Shown here in pieces: positions 47,407-48,930 of a stretch of 48,930 nucleotides of DNA. The position numbers and the translations under genes were made by a program. The notes beneath the pieces were generated by a model that saw nothing but the letters and a program-made list of their open reading frames with translations, made no database searches and had not been told where the DNA came from. Source of the stretch: Nocardioides pocheonensis (GTDB taxonomy: Bacteria; Actinomycetota; Actinomycetes; Propionibacteriales; Nocardioidaceae); contig NZ_RJSF01000005.1 of NCBI RefSeq assembly GCF_003725535.1, positions 137,736 through 186,665 on the forward strand, given 5' to 3'. The first letter of the stretch is position 1; every line of letters starts with the position of its first letter.

Positions 47407-48471
47407 TCAGCGGGCGGCGCTCCTCAGGCGCTCGATCACTGCTTCGGTGAAGTCGAGCGTGCTGGCCGTTCCCGCCAGGTCGGCGGTGCGGATCCCGTCG
47501 GCCAGCGCTGCTTCGAATGCGATCACAAGACGCTTTGCAGCCTGCTCCTCCCCGAGGTGCTCGAGCATGAGCGCACCGGCCCACATCTGGCCCACCGGGT
47601 TGGCAATCCCCTTCCCCGCGATGTCGGGGGCCGACCCGTGCACCGGCTCGAACATCGACGGGTGCTCCCGTGGAGGGTTGAGGTTGGCCGAGGGAGCGAC
47701 GCCGATGGAGCCCGCAACCGCGGCCAGAAGGTCGGAGAGAATGTCCCCGAACAAGTTGGACGCGACGATGACGTCGATGCTGTCCGGTCTCAACACCACA
47801 CGCGCTGCCAACGCGTCGATGAGCACAGACTCCAGCTCGACCGTTCCGCTCCTGCTGACAGTCTCCTCGACGACCTCGTCCCAGAAGGGCATCGCGTGCA
47901 GGATGCCGTTGGACTTCGTGGCGGAGATGAGGCGACCACTCCGTCGCACTGCCAGGTCGGCCGCGAACTCCGCGACTCTACTGACTCCTGCGTGGGTGAA
48001 GACCGACTGCTGGATCGCCATCCCCTCGGGCCGACCGTCATACGCGCGGCCGCCAATCTCGGAGTACTCACCCTCCACGTTCTCCCGCACGACGACGGCG
48101 TCGAGCTTCTCTGCGCCGGACACCCGCGCTTCAACGCCGGGGAGGAGGCGGACCGGCCGCAGGTTCACGTACTGCATGAACGACCGTCGGATCGGGATGA
48201 GCAAGCCCCAGAGCGTCACGTGGTCGGGGATCCCGGGCTGCCCAACGGCGCCGAGGAAGATCCCATCGCCGTCAGCGAGCTGGTCGATGCCGTCTGCCGG
48301 CATCATGGCGCCGTCAGCGAGGTAGCGGTCCGAGCCCCAGTCGCGCTCCCGCCACGTGACCTCGAAGCCCTCGATCCGTGCCACCTCGTCGATGCACCGG
48401 ATTGCGGCCGGCACGACCTCGCGGCCGATGCCGTCTCCCGGAATGGAGTCGACGGTGTAGACCGTCGTCAC
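47407..48471 (-). CDS. Isocitrate/isopropylmalate-dehydrogenase family, tartrate/D-malate type
   Basis: This is a 354-residue beta-decarboxylating dehydrogenase. The start YTVDSIPGDGIGREVVPAAI, the middle LRPVRLLPGVEA then VVRENVEGEYSEIGG, the metal-Asp region VASNLFGDILSDLLAAVAGSIGVAPSANL, and the NAD site EPVHGSAPDIAGKGIANPVG are all present. The short insert pattern and GGRAYDG point to tartrate/D-malate dehydrogenase rather than LeuB or Icd. It oxidises a 2-hydroxyacid, often with decarboxylation. The GTG start overlaps the stop of the upstream cupin gene as GTGA, so the two are coupled. Confidence 0.92.
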   Translation of the reverse strand: MTTVYTVDSIPGDGIGREVVPAAIRCIDEVARIEGFEVTWRERDWGSDRYLADGAMMPADGIDQLADGDGIFLGAVGQPGIPDHVTLWGLLIPIRRSFMQYVNLRPVRLLPGVEARVSGAEKLDAVVVRENVEGEYSEIGGRAYDGRPEGMAIQQSVFTHAGVSRVAEFAADLAVRRSGRLISATKSNGILHAMPFWDEVVEETVSRSGTVELESVLIDALAARVVLRPDSIDVIVASNLFGDILSDLLAAVAGSIGVAPSANLNPPREHPSMFEPVHGSAPDIAGKGIANPVGQMWAGALMLEHLGEEQAAKRLVIAFEAALADGIRTADLAGTASTLDFTEAVIERLRSAAR

Positions 48472-48830
48472 GCCTCGGCGTCCCGCCAGTTGACCGGTGA
48501 GATCGAGAGCAGAAGGCGGGTGCCGGCCGTGGCTCCATAGCGGACAGTGGACCCCTTGGGCAGGACGATGAGGTCTCCGACCTCACCGGTCACCGTGTGC
48601 TCGCCGCCTTCCTCCAGTACGACGATCCGCGCCCGTCCTTCGATCACGTAGATGGTCTCCTCGTAGAGAACCGTCCAAGGATCACTGAGCTCATCGGACT
48701 GGAAGGCCATGAAGTAGCTACCGAGCTGCGAGAGGCCGCTTTCAGCCGTCCTGTGCTCGATCATGGCGGGACCGAAAGCTGCGTCATGTTCTTCGCGATA
48801 GCGCGGCACGGACACCGGTGCGATGGTCAT
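48468..48830 (-). CDS. Cupin-domain protein
   Basis: This 120-residue protein has a single cupin barrel: SDPWTVLYEETIYVIEGRARIVV, then EHTVTGEVGDLIVLPKGSTVRYGATAGTRLLLSISPVNW. The expected metal ligands are partly present (Glu residues in YEETIYV) while the His pair of classical cupins is not obvious, so it may be a ligand-binding rather than catalytic cupin, like EutQ-type proteins. It starts at the ATG at 48828-48830 with AAAGGAAA upstream. Its stop overlaps the dehydrogenase start. Confidence 0.85.
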   Translation of the reverse strand: MTIAPVSVPRYREEHDAAFGPAMIEHRTAESGLSQLGSYFMAFQSDELSDPWTVLYEETIYVIEGRARIVVLEEGGEHTVTGEVGDLIVLPKGSTVRYGATAGTRLLLSISPVNWRDAEA

Positions 48831-48870
48831 GGTTTCCTTTCTGCACATGCGAGGTTCCTGCCGGTGGGGG

Positions 48871-48930
48871 TCAGCTACGCCGCTGCTCGGCGTACAGGGA
48901 GTCGTACAGATCGAGGCGCCTCAACGCCAG
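48871..48930 (-). CDS. C-terminal end of a gene entering from the right edge
   Basis: Only 19 codons are visible, reading LALRRLDLYDSLYAEQRRS before the TGA at 48871-48873. The frame is open to the window edge and 40 bases separate it from the cupin start on the same strand, so it is likely the upstream gene of the same operon. Too little is seen to name a family. Confidence 0.5.
   Translation of the reverse strand: MALRRLDLYDSLYAEQRRS

Noticed and set aside
1-48930. CRISPR arrays, insertion sequences, rRNA or intact tRNA genes
   Set aside because: No regularly spaced repeats, transposase-like frames with terminal inverted repeats, or complete cloverleaf were seen by eye. The only tRNA-like signal is the degenerate half at 37991-38036.

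Overview
The window reads as chromosomal DNA of a high-GC actinobacterium, probably of the Nocardioidaceae type. The clues are the very high G+C with G/C-biased third codon positions, frequent GTG starts, a SigE-family sigma factor, MarR/TetR-regulated catabolic operons and several typical actinobacterial families. The genus is an inference. No intact RNA gene, insertion sequence, CRISPR array or phage was seen.

Layout. (1) 1-12.3 kb is a mixed region: the end of a LuxR-type regulator, a His-rich DUF6448-type protein, an NTF2-like protein, a tandem HD-GYP protein with a LuxR-type HTH, a sigma factor coupled to a single-pass membrane protein, a methyltransferase, an AMIN-like exported protein, an SDR, a deaminase, a DUF6529-type membrane protein, a TetR-controlled three-gene unit of unknown function and a TPR-GGDEF protein. 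(2) 12.4-17.4 kb (minus strand) is a tightly coupled agmatine/amide operon: APC permease, amidohydrolase, carbon-nitrogen hydrolase (AguB-like) and agmatine deiminase (AguA-like). It is divergent from a TetR gene, with a perfect palindrome between them. (3) 18.2-27.1 kb (minus strand) is a seven-gene CoA-dependent catabolic operon: aldehyde DH, aryl-type alcohol DH, acyl-CoA ligase, enoyl-CoA hydratase, acetoacetyl-CoA synthetase-like ligase, 3-hydroxyacyl-CoA dehydrogenase and amidohydrolase. Its gene content resembles actinobacterial hydroxycinnamate side-chain-shortening clusters. (4) 28-34.4 kb (minus strand) holds a Liv-type ABC importer followed by two paralogous MarR regulators flanking an HSL-type esterase. 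(5) 34.6-37.9 kb (plus strand) holds a class III aminotransferase, an aldehyde DH and a small unknown protein.

The promoter regions of operons 3 and 4 each carry two copies of the same inverted repeat, TCAGG-N3-CCTG(A/T). This suggests that one or both MarR proteins control a regulon of uptake, ester hydrolysis and degradation.

Near 37.95-38.3 kb there is a strong hairpin next to a degenerate tRNA 3'-half, and beyond it the sequence is visibly less G/C-biased. I read this as the edge of an old integrated island (38.0-48.9 kb). It carries a second oxidative catabolic set: NmrA-like protein, GMC oxidoreductase, MDR dehydrogenase, aldehyde DH, MaoC-type dehydratase, type-B carboxylesterase, isopropylmalate/tartrate-dehydrogenase-family enzyme and cupin. 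It also has a diverged relative of the small unknown protein from region 5.
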